Origin: Verrucomicrobia bacterium UBA4286
Lineage (GTDB): Bacteria > Verrucomicrobiota > Kiritimatiellia > RFP12 > UBA1067
Assembly (NCBI GenBank): GCA_002395905.1
Contig: DGVK01000231.1
Coordinates: 1 to 16,043 of the forward strand
DNA: 16,043 nucleotides
Direction: 5' to 3'
The notes under the pieces are model-generated. The model was not told the DNA's origin. It ran no database searches and worked only from the letters and a program-made list of their open reading frames with translations. This document shows, piece by piece, positions 1 to 5,414 of the stretch (positions within the stretch are counted from its first letter, which is position 1; the number at the start of each line of letters is the position of its first letter). Position numbers and translations under genes: made by a program.

Positions 1-1
1 G

Positions 2-1387
2 CCCGCCCGCGACCTTGAGGCAAGACTGACGGGGCAGGCGGAAAAGAGCGGCGGCTACGTCGTCCAGCCGTCAGGGTTTGACCCATACGAGCCTGGCGGC
101 GTCAAGTCTGAAAGCCCGGAGTTGAGCGGCGCTCTCGTCAACGGTTCGTCCCCCGGCTTCCACAATGCGGTGTGCTTCGAGAACCACCAGATGGACGCGA
201 GAACAGTGCAGGTTGATGTCGCTCCTACTATGGGTGCTACGCACAACGCGCAGGCGGCGAACAACAACCCGCTCGTGGTAGCACCCGCCGACGTGTTCGG
301 GAAGGTCGCACACGCGGTGAACAAAAACGGCGACGGCGAGAAGTACGCGAAGATCGATGTCGCAGAGACGAGAAACACATTCTCGAACTCCGAGTCGCGG
401 ACGCAGGAGGTGGTTGTCCAGCCAAAGGGCGAGGTCGTGGCCATCGACATGGACAAGAACAAGCCGACGAACGCCGACAAGCCCGTCCGCAAGGGCGGCG
501 CAGGATTCGGCGTCTCGGAGAAAGGCATCTCATACACACTGACCGCCCGCGACCAGCACGCGGTCGCCTACGCCATCGACTCGATGGGGTCGAACGCGAT
601 GAAGTCGAAGAACCCGCACTCTGGATGCCGCGAGGTCGAGTGCGCTCCGACGCTCACGACGGTCGATTCCGCTCCTGTGAAACATCAGGGCGGCACGGCG
701 GTCGTGGCGTTCCTCCCCGGCAACTCCGCGAAGGCACAGGGGTTGGGCGCGGAAGAGGAAGTCTCCCCGACGCTCGTCAAGACGCAGGGCGAGAGCGGAA
801 ACAAGGTCGCGGTGGCGACCGAGTGCATCGGCGTATTCGACATGGAGGCGGGGAAGTCGAGCGGACGGGCGGGCACGTCGGGCGTCTCGCCGACGATCCT
901 CGCGCTCCACGGCACGGACCCGCACGCCGTCGCTATCGGCTTCAACGCCGAGGCGGGGACGCATGAGGACAGCCCCAGACCGGAGGTGAGTTCGCCGCTT
1001 GCGAAGAACCACAAGTGCGGCGTAGTCGCACCGGCTGGCGCGGTGTCGTTCGAGCCGGGAATCGCCAAGCGCGAGGGTGCGTCGCACCGCTTCTCCGACG
1101 AGGTGACATCGACGCTCCGCTCGGACATGGGCGACAACCTCCCGGCGGTCGCTGTCGATTACATTGTCCGCCGCCTCACACCGCTTGAATGCGAAAGGCT
1201 CCAGGGACTGCCCGACGGCTACACGAAGATTCCTCATCGCGGCAAGCCGGCGGAAGACTGCCCGGATACGCCACGCTACAAGGCTCTCGGAAACGGCTGG
1301 GCGGTCAACTGCGCCCGCTGGATATGCCAGCGAATCCAGAACTACGACAGGAAACTCACAGAGGAGAATATAGATGGAAACGAATAA
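2..1387 (+). CDS. C5-cytosine DNA methyltransferase, C-terminal part (5' end outside window)
   Basis: This is the 3' part of a phage Dcm-type methyltransferase, which moves a methyl group from SAM to C5 of cytosine. The frame is open from the first bases of the window, so the TTG at 122 is not a true start; motifs I to VIII lie upstream. The first visible residues (ARDLEARLTG) resemble the segment that follows motif VIII in phage Dcm proteins. Motif IX is clear at the end (RRLTPLECERLQGLPDGYT, nt 1169-1225), followed by motif X (YKALGNGWAVNCARW, nt 1277-1321). Between them lie about 350 residues of degenerate repeats in place of an ordinary target-recognition domain. The gene overlaps the next methyltransferase by 14 nt, so the two are probably translated together. 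Activity cannot be judged because the catalytic Cys is outside the window. Confidence 0.9.
   Translation, partial: PARDLEARLTGQAEKSGGYVVQPSGFDPYEPGGVKSESPELSGALVNGSSPGFHNAVCFENHQMDARTVQVDVAPTMGATHNAQAANNNPLVVAPADVFGKVAHAVNKNGDGEKYAKIDVAETRNTFSNSESRTQEVVVQPKGEVVAIDMDKNKPTNADKPVRKGGAGFGVSEKGISYTLTARDQHAVAYAIDSMGSNAMKSKNPHSGCREVECAPTLTTVDSAPVKHQGGTAVVAFLPGNSAKAQGLGAEEEVSPTLVKTQGESGNKVAVATECIGVFDMEAGKSSGRAGTSGVSPTILALHGTDPHAVAIGFNAEAGTHEDSPRPEVSSPLAKNHKCGVVAPAGAVSFEPGIAKREGASHRFSDEVTSTLRSDMGDNLPAVAVDYIVRRLTPLECERLQGLPDGYTKIPHRGKPAEDCPDTPRYKALGNGWAVNCARWICQRIQNYDRKLTEENIDGNE
113..1153 (+). repeat. degenerate ~40-residue repeat array inside the methyltransferase
   Basis: The translated product holds about nine copies of a loose unit. 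Each starts with a four-residue 'S/A-P-T-L' box and ends 10 to 18 residues later in an 'A-V-A' strand. Examples are SYTLTARDQHAVA (nt 530-568), APTL...TAVVA, SPTLVKTQGESGNKVAVA (nt 761-814), SPTILALHGTDPHAVA (nt 884-931), SSPLAKNHKCGVVA and TSTLRSDMGDNLPAVA (nt 1103-1153). Counting from the TTG at 122, the boxes start near residues 2, 34, 84, 137, 175, 215, 256, 290 and 329, so later copies are 34 to 41 residues apart. The repeat is visible in protein, not as exact DNA repetition. A Thr-Leu pair is a known hallmark of target-recognition domains in C5 methyltransferases, so these may be tandem recognition elements. That reading is inference. Confidence 0.7.
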
Positions 1388-2633
1388 AATCAAGGTGGTG
1401 AACGTCCCCGTGTCGGAGATAGTTCCCTACGAGAACAACCCCCGCGTCAACGAGGGTGCGGTCGAACAGCTCGCGAAAATCATCGAGCAGTTCGGCTTCC
1501 GCAACCCAGCGGTGCTGAACAAGGACAAGGTCATCATCGAGGGGCACACGCGCCTCTTGGCCGTGAAGAAGCTCGGCTGGGAAACGATGCCCTGCATCAT
1601 CGCGACAGACCTCACGCCCGAGCAGGAGCAGGCTCTTCGCATCGCGGACAACAAGATTGCGGAAATCGCCGAGTGGGACGAGGACAAACTCAAGGTTGAA
1701 CTCTCCGCCCTGCAGGAGGCTGGTTTCGACCTTTCGCTACTCGCGTTCGGCGACGATGAGCTGGACGACCTCCTTGGCGGCGAGGCCGGGACGCACGGCG
1801 AGACAGAGCCGGATTCCGTGCCCGAGACGCCCGAAGTGCCGGTATCAACTCCAGGCGAAGTGTACAGGCTTGGAAACCACCTCCTCGTCTGCGGCGACTC
1901 GACGCAGCCTAACGATGTCGCGAAAGTGTGCGGCGACGGCGAGGTCGACCTCTGGCTCACAGACCCGCCTTACAACGTGGACTACCACGGTTCGGACGGA
2001 CAGTCTATCCAGAACGACTCGATGGAGGACACGAAGTTCCGCGAGTTCCTTCGCGCTGCTTTCGGCTGCGCGGAGAAGCGCATGAAGCCGGGAGCGTCGT
2101 TCTACATCTTCCACGCGGACTCGGAGGGCTACAATTTCCGTGGCGCGTGCTTCGACGTGGGGCTTCGCGTGAGGCAGTGCCTCATCTGGAAGAAGCAGTC
2201 GCTTGTCTTGGGGCGTCAGGACTACCATTGGATTCACGAACCCTGCCTCTACGGGTGGAAGGACGGCGAGGCGCACAACTGGTACGCCGACCGTTCGCAG
2301 ACAACGGTGATGGAGTACGACAAGCCGAAGAAGAACGACGTCCATCCGACGATGAAGCCAGTGGACATGCTGTGCTATTTGATCGGCAACTCGTCTAAGC
2401 GCGGCGACGTCGTCCTCGACACGTTCGGCGGAAGCGGCTCGACCCTGATCGCCTGCGAGAGGACTGGGCGCGTGTGCCGGTGCGTCGAACTCGATCCCAA
2501 GTACTGTGACGTGATCCGTCGCAGGTGGGCGGAGTTCGTGCACGGCGAGGGGTGCGACTGGCAGAAACTGACGCCATCGACGTCAGAATCTGACGGCGAC
2601 GGCGGAGAGGAAGCACACGATGAAGGTGCTTGA
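1374..2633 (+). CDS. ParB-like N-terminal domain fused to beta-class N6-adenine/N4-cytosine DNA methyltransferase
   Basis: A 419-aa two-domain protein common in phages. Residues 5-95 form a ParB/sulfiredoxin-like domain (NNPR at 21-24, IIEGHTRLLAVKKLGW at 54-69). An acidic linker (about 126-160) follows. The C-terminal methyltransferase domain carries the catalytic DPPY at 197-200 (LTDPPYNVDY), HPTMKPV at 324-330 and the SAM-binding motif DTFGGSGSTL at 349-358. Motif IV before motif I is the beta-class order. It should methylate the exocyclic amino group of adenine or cytosine; target and base cannot be told from sequence. The ATG at 1374 follows GAGGAGA. The gene overlaps both neighbours by 14 nt, which suggests one translationally coupled transcript. 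The ParB domain alone does not imply plasmid partition. Confidence 0.93.
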   Translation: METNKIKVVNVPVSEIVPYENNPRVNEGAVEQLAKIIEQFGFRNPAVLNKDKVIIEGHTRLLAVKKLGWETMPCIIATDLTPEQEQALRIADNKIAEIAEWDEDKLKVELSALQEAGFDLSLLAFGDDELDDLLGGEAGTHGETEPDSVPETPEVPVSTPGEVYRLGNHLLVCGDSTQPNDVAKVCGDGEVDLWLTDPPYNVDYHGSDGQSIQNDSMEDTKFREFLRAAFGCAEKRMKPGASFYIFHADSEGYNFRGACFDVGLRVRQCLIWKKQSLVLGRQDYHWIHEPCLYGWKDGEAHNWYADRSQTTVMEYDKPKKNDVHPTMKPVDMLCYLIGNSSKRGDVVLDTFGGSGSTLIACERTGRVCRCVELDPKYCDVIRRRWAEFVHGEGCDWQKLTPSTSESDGDGGEEAHDEGA

Positions 2634-3288
2634 GCTCTTCTCCGGGACGGGCGTCCTGTCTGCCGCGTTCAGGGAGCGCGGACACAGGACGCTCACCGTG
2701 GACTGGAGCGAGGCGCTTGAATCCGACTGGAACGCCGACATCGGGACTCTGACAGCCGACGAGATCGTCTCGCGGTTCGGGAGTCCCGATATCATCTGGG
2801 CGAGTCCCGACTGCACGACGTATTCGGTCATGTGCATCTCGCGGCACCGGGACGGCACGAAGCCGAAGACGGAGTATGCGGCGAGGTGTGACGCGGTAAA
2901 CGCCCACGTCTGCGACCTCATCCGTCAGCTGAAACCGAAGGTGTGGCTCATCGAGAACCCGGTGGGGATGCTTCGGAAGATGCCGTTCGTTCTCGACCTC
3001 CTCCATGACACCGGCGGGCATCGGTACACGGTGACGTACTGCCAGTACGGGGAGCGGCGGCAGAAGCCGACGGACATCTTCACGAACCACCCCGCCCCGC
3101 GGTTCCGTCCGCCCTGCAAGCGGGGCGCGCCCTGCCACGATGCCGCCCCTCGCGGTTCGAGGACGGGGACGCAGGGGCTGATAAGGCAAGGCCGTCCGTG
3201 CGAAACTGCCCGACGAGCTGTGCCGCCATATCGTGGACATCTGCGAAACTGTCTACAGTTGAATTGTGTGTTTCCGTGGCGTGTATAG
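2620..3288 (+). CDS. short C5-cytosine methyltransferase-like protein, apparently frameshifted near its 3' end
   Basis: The protein has a SAM-binding motif I (LELFSGTGVLSAAF, residues 4-17). Its motif IV-like segment reads WASPDCTTYS (60-69) with Cys65 where the usual PC dipeptide would be, and motif VI reads IENP (111-114) rather than ENV. It belongs to a compact phage family that ends in a Gly-Thr-Gln-Gly box followed by LPxELCxHIVDICE. Here the 2620 frame is family-like up to GTQGL (residues 183-187) and then becomes an unrelated Arg/Pro-rich tail to 3288. The expected ending (KAVRAKLPDELCRHIVDICE) is present in the +1 frame from about 3185, stopping with TGA at 3260-3262. Removing one A from ATAAGG (3181-3186) would restore it. 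The catalytic half is intact. It overlaps the upstream gene by 14 nt. Confidence 0.8.
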   Translation: MKVLELFSGTGVLSAAFRERGHRTLTVDWSEALESDWNADIGTLTADEIVSRFGSPDIIWASPDCTTYSVMCISRHRDGTKPKTEYAARCDAVNAHVCDLIRQLKPKVWLIENPVGMLRKMPFVLDLLHDTGGHRYTVTYCQYGERRQKPTDIFTNHPAPRFRPPCKRGAPCHDAAPRGSRTGTQGLIRQGRPCETARRAVPPYRGHLRNCLQLNCVFPWRV

Positions 3289-3347
3289 TGCGTGTCTACG
3301 TGTGAACTATAGTCGCCAAGAGTCTGTAAACCAGTATGGAAACACAC
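3266..3347. repeat. nested inverted repeats in the metK leader region
   Basis: A perfect 10-bp inverted repeat has arms GTGTGTTTCC (3266-3275) and GGAAACACAC (3338-3347), separated by 62 bp. Inside it is a second inverted repeat, TATAGT (3284-3289) and ACTATA (3306-3311). The area is clearly lower in GC than the surrounding genes. It lies just after the methyltransferase operon, so it may be an operator, a transcript end or both. The wide spacing of the outer arms fits paired protein sites better than a simple hairpin. Confidence 0.5.
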
Positions 3348-3350
3348 GGC

Positions 3351-3410
3351 GACAAGCGGGATAAACGGCGATAAACGCCGATATTCCGCCATATAACGCC
3401 GTATTTTGCC
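3351..3410. repeat. array of about six imperfect 10-bp repeats
   Basis: Six units follow each other without spacers: GACAAGCGG, GATAAACGGC, GATAAACGCC, GATATTCCGCC, ATATAACGCC and GTATTTTGCC (starts 3351, 3360, 3370, 3380, 3391 and 3401). The AT-rich left half and C/G-rich right half alternate with a period near one helical turn. Such phasing places similar sites on one face of the DNA, as in operators for cooperative binding or intrinsically bent promoter regions. Iterons of a replication origin are another possibility, although they are usually longer. No function is shown. Confidence 0.5.
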
Positions 3411-3455
3411 CAGGATTCCATAGAGGAAGATATATCGTCACGTCATGATGACGTG
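3406..3455 (+). promoter_or_regulatory. weak promoter candidate with a perfect dyad at its predicted start site
   Basis: TTGCCC (3406-3411) and GATATA (3429-3434) are separated by 17 bp and could serve as -35 and -10 boxes for metK, though both match consensus poorly. Immediately downstream is a perfect 8-bp dyad with a one-base centre, CACGTCAT-G-ATGACGTG (3439-3455). It would cover the transcription start and so looks like a repressor site. It is followed by an imperfect inverted repeat, GGATCcTGTGT (3455-3465) and ACACGATCC (3474-3482). The dyad is certain; the promoter is a guess. Confidence 0.35.
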
Positions 3456-3512
3456 GATCCTGTGTACTCTCGCACACGATCCTGCAAACTACTATCGGGA
3501 GATCTGTCAATC

Positions 3513-3529
3513 CGCCCCGGCCAGGGGCG
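3513..3529 (+). promoter_or_regulatory. GC hairpin just upstream of the metK ribosome binding site
   Basis: CGCCCC-GGCCA-GGGGCG forms a perfect 6-bp GC stem with a 5-nt loop. It ends 7 nt before the Shine-Dalgarno sequence AAGGAG (3537-3542), which is 11 nt from the ATG at 3554. There is no U-tract, so it is not a standard terminator. Its position suits translational control or protection of the 5' end. No known SAM riboswitch core was recognised around it. Confidence 0.5.
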
Positions 3530-3553
3530 AAACCACAAGGAGAAAATCCAGCC

Positions 3554-4579
3554 ATGAAACCAACTAAAATCCAGACATCGGAATACTGCACCGTCGGACA
3601 CCCCGACAGGACGTGCGACTTCATCGCGTCGTACATCCTCGACAAGTACCTTGAGGCCGACCGGCGCTCACGCGTCGCCCTGGAGGTTCAGCTCAAGGAA
3701 CGCTACTGCACGATATCGGGCGAAATCACCTCGAACGCCCCCTACGGCGAAGAGGATATTGCGGACTTTGCGCGTGAGGCCATCGACAAGATCGGCTACA
3801 ACGACGAGTACCAGGAGCGCTTCGGCGACTCGAACACGATCTGCGCCGAGGAGGTCGAGGTCGAAACGCACATCTCGCGCCAGTCGCAGGACATCTCGCA
3901 GGGAGTCGACCGTGATTCATGGGGCGACCAGGGCTTGGTGTTCGGCTACGCCGTGGACGAGCCGAAGTATGGCTACATGCCCAAGGACTACTGGCTTGCC
4001 CGCAGGCTCGGACAGGCGATTGCAGGCGTGAGCGGTGGGCTGGACGTGAAGACGCAGGTGACGCTTGAGGACGGAAAGCCCGTCGAATGCGTCATCGCGA
4101 TCCCGCTCGCCCCTGGCGACGACGAGGCGTCCGTCATCGAGACGGCGAAGTCGATAGTGGGCGAAGAGTGCGCAATCGTCGTGAACGGCACCGGCCGCTA
4201 CGTCGCACACGGTTCCGTCGCCGACTGCGGCACGACAGGCAGGAAGCTCGTCGTGGACTTCTACGGCGGGAACTCAAGGATCGGCGGGGGCTGTCCCTGG
4301 GGCAAAGATCCGACGAAGGCCGACGTGACGCTCAACGTCTACGCCCGGCACAAGGCGCTGGAGGCGATGAAGCGGTACGGGCTTCCGTCCATGCAGTGCA
4401 TGATATCGTGCTGCATCGGACGTCGCGACATCCGCGTTACGCTCATGGACGGCGAGAACCGCATCGTCGAGACGTACACGGAGTCGGAGCCCGCAAGCCA
4501 TGTGATAGAAAGCCTCGGACTCGACAAGCCCGTGTACGCCGATATGTGCAGACGCGGACTTTTCGGGTACGAGGCGTGA
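3554..4579 (+). CDS. metK: S-adenosylmethionine synthetase (methionine adenosyltransferase), phage-encoded
   Basis: The enzyme makes SAM from ATP and methionine. At 341 aa it is shorter than the ~384-aa cellular MetK, but the signature segments are present: GHPDR (15-19, usually GHPDK), SGEITS (55-60), GDQGLVFGYA (124-133), KTQVT (166-170), ADCGTTGRK (223-231) and GGGCPWGKDPTKAD (244-257). By alignment from memory to E. coli MetK, the substrate- and metal-binding residues seem kept: His16, Asp18, Glu44, Glu57, Asp125, Lys166, Asp224, Arg230, Lys231, Lys251, Lys255 and Asp257. An active enzyme is therefore likely. AAGGAG at 3537-3542 supports the ATG. It follows three methyltransferase genes and probably supplies their methyl donor, but sits behind its own structured leader, so it may be controlled separately. 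It ends 2 bp from the convergent HARE-HTH gene. Confidence 0.93.
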   Translation: MKPTKIQTSEYCTVGHPDRTCDFIASYILDKYLEADRRSRVALEVQLKERYCTISGEITSNAPYGEEDIADFAREAIDKIGYNDEYQERFGDSNTICAEEVEVETHISRQSQDISQGVDRDSWGDQGLVFGYAVDEPKYGYMPKDYWLARRLGQAIAGVSGGLDVKTQVTLEDGKPVECVIAIPLAPGDDEASVIETAKSIVGEECAIVVNGTGRYVAHGSVADCGTTGRKLVVDFYGGNSRIGGGCPWGKDPTKADVTLNVYARHKALEAMKRYGLPSMQCMISCCIGRRDIRVTLMDGENRIVETYTESEPASHVIESLGLDKPVYADMCRRGLFGYEA

Positions 4580-4581
4580 GG

Positions 4582-5085
4582 CTACTGCGCGAAGGCGAAG
4601 AGTCCGCGTCCCTCCTTGCGGAAGCGCGAGGCGTTTCCCTTGTCGCGTATCTCGCGGATGATTGCGGAGTAGAGCGTCTGCTCGGGGGTCTTGCCGCCTC
4701 CGGGCGACCAGAGTCCCTCCGACTTCGCCGCCTCGATCATCGTTTTGACCGACATGGGGGCGTCCGACCGCTCCAGCACAGCCACAGCCGCGCTGAGAAG
4801 TCCGAGACCCTTTGTGGGCACGGCCTTCGGCGAGGGTGCTGCGGGTCTCGCCTTCGCAGCGTCCTTGGCTTGCGCGGGCTTTGCATCTTTGGCGGGTGTG
4901 TCCGCCTCGTGCGCTTCGAGGGTTTCGCCCTCGGCGGTGAGGAGCGTCTTGACCGTCATGGACTTTCCCGTGCGGGAGGTGACGCTCCATCCGCCCTCCG
5001 CCTTTCCGTCGACGCGAACCTCGACGAGGTTGCGCCCCACCTTCACGAACGCGCGGTCGCCCGCGCGGATTGCCGACTTGCTCAT
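4582..5085 (-). CDS. HARE-HTH domain protein (possible DNA-modification-linked regulator)
   Basis: This is the only convincing minus-strand gene in the window, 167 aa. Residues 5-48 look like a small beta-rich domain (GDRAFVKVGRNLVEVRV). Residues 60-92 are an Ala/Lys/Pro-rich linker. Residues 93-167 match the HARE-HTH winged-helix fold: LLSAAVAVLERSDAPMSVK, MIEAAKSEGLWSPGGGKTP, TLYSAIIREI and a closing SRFRKEGRGLFAF. HARE-HTH modules occur in eukaryotic chromatin proteins and in bacterial restriction/modification settings, and have been proposed to sense or couple to modified DNA. The ATG (5085-5083) has AAAGGA 7 nt upstream. The gene converges on metK (2 bp apart) and diverges from the packaging genes, so it could be a regulator of either. 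Its target and partners are unknown. Confidence 0.85.
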   Translation of the reverse strand: MSKSAIRAGDRAFVKVGRNLVEVRVDGKAEGGWSVTSRTGKSMTVKTLLTAEGETLEAHEADTPAKDAKPAQAKDAAKARPAAPSPKAVPTKGLGLLSAAVAVLERSDAPMSVKTMIEAAKSEGLWSPGGGKTPEQTLYSAIIREIRDKGNASRFRKEGRGLFAFAQ

Positions 5086-5109
5086 GCATCTGTCCTTTCT
5101 TTTGTATGC

Positions 5110-5131
5110 GTCCTGCCCACCACGGGCGGAC
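5110..5131. promoter_or_regulatory. hairpin in the divergent HARE-HTH/packaging intergenic region
   Basis: GTCC-t-GCCC-ACCAC-GGGC-GGAC folds into an 8-bp stem with one bulged T and a 5-nt loop. It lies in the 128-bp gap between the minus-strand HARE-HTH gene and the first packaging gene. It may act in either leader RNA or as a DNA site; no U-tract follows on either strand. Confidence 0.35.
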
Positions 5132-5176
5132 GGCGCACATATTCGCTCTTATTCCCGCACAAGTCAACGGGGTATC

Positions 5177-5189
5177 TGAAACTATTTCA
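5177..5189. promoter_or_regulatory. 13-bp palindrome before the packaging operon
   Basis: TGAAA-CTA-TTTCA is a perfect 5-bp inverted repeat with a 3-bp centre, 25 bp upstream of the ATG at 5214 in the AT-richest part of this gap. It is a candidate operator for the late/packaging transcript. No clear -35/-10 pair was found next to it. Confidence 0.3.
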
Positions 5190-5213
5190 ACAATCTTCAT
5201 GAGGAGGCGCAAA

Positions 5214-5414
5214 ATGCCCGAACAGAACCGCGAACACGTATCGAAGGAGAACTTCGTGACCGCCATGCGGCGGTCGGGGTCGAGGACCCTTACGCTGGAG
5301 AGGCTAGAGGCGGATATCGCCTCGGGTGCGCCCGTCAACGCGGACGGGACGATCAACATCCTGAAGTACATCGCGTGGATAGCAAAGGAGATGGGCGATG
5401 ACGGTCAACGTTAA
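5214..5414 (+). CDS. small phage protein preceding the large terminase
   Basis: A 66-aa protein. The frame is open further upstream, but the ATG at 5214 with GAGGAGG (5201-5207) six bases before it is clearly the start. The sequence resembles short phage proteins encoded next to terminases, with a core reading roughly 'LEADIASGAP.NADGTINILKYIAWIAKEM' (residues about 28-61 here). The terminal YIAWIAKEM is echoed by RYAAWLIDK in the N-terminal domain of the terminase that follows. The reading frame overlaps that terminase by 17 nt, so the two are likely translationally coupled. A role in packaging, for example as a small-terminase-like factor, fits the position but is not shown by any motif. 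Confidence 0.75.
   Translation: MPEQNREHVSKENFVTAMRRSGSRTLTLERLEADIASGAPVNADGTINILKYIAWIAKEMGDDGQR

Noticed and set aside
122..124. TTG as the start of the first cytosine methyltransferase
   Set aside because: The frame is open back to base 2 and the upstream residues fit the family, so this is an internal codon of a truncated gene.
113..1153. CRISPR array or DNA-level tandem repeat
   Set aside because: The repeats are visible only in the translated protein, vary in length and are not identical in DNA.
1386..1660. ParB partition protein
   Set aside because: The ParB-like domain is fused to a methyltransferase, a common phage architecture, and no ParA or parS-like array was found.
3456..3553. 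SAM riboswitch of a known class before metK
   Set aside because: The conserved SAM-I core and SAM-II pseudoknot pattern were not seen by eye; only simple inverted repeats are present. A covariance search would decide.
4087..5202. 371-codon + strand frame across metK and the HARE-HTH gene
   Set aside because: It reads metK out of frame and the HARE-HTH gene in antisense, and its product is a low-complexity Arg-rich sequence.
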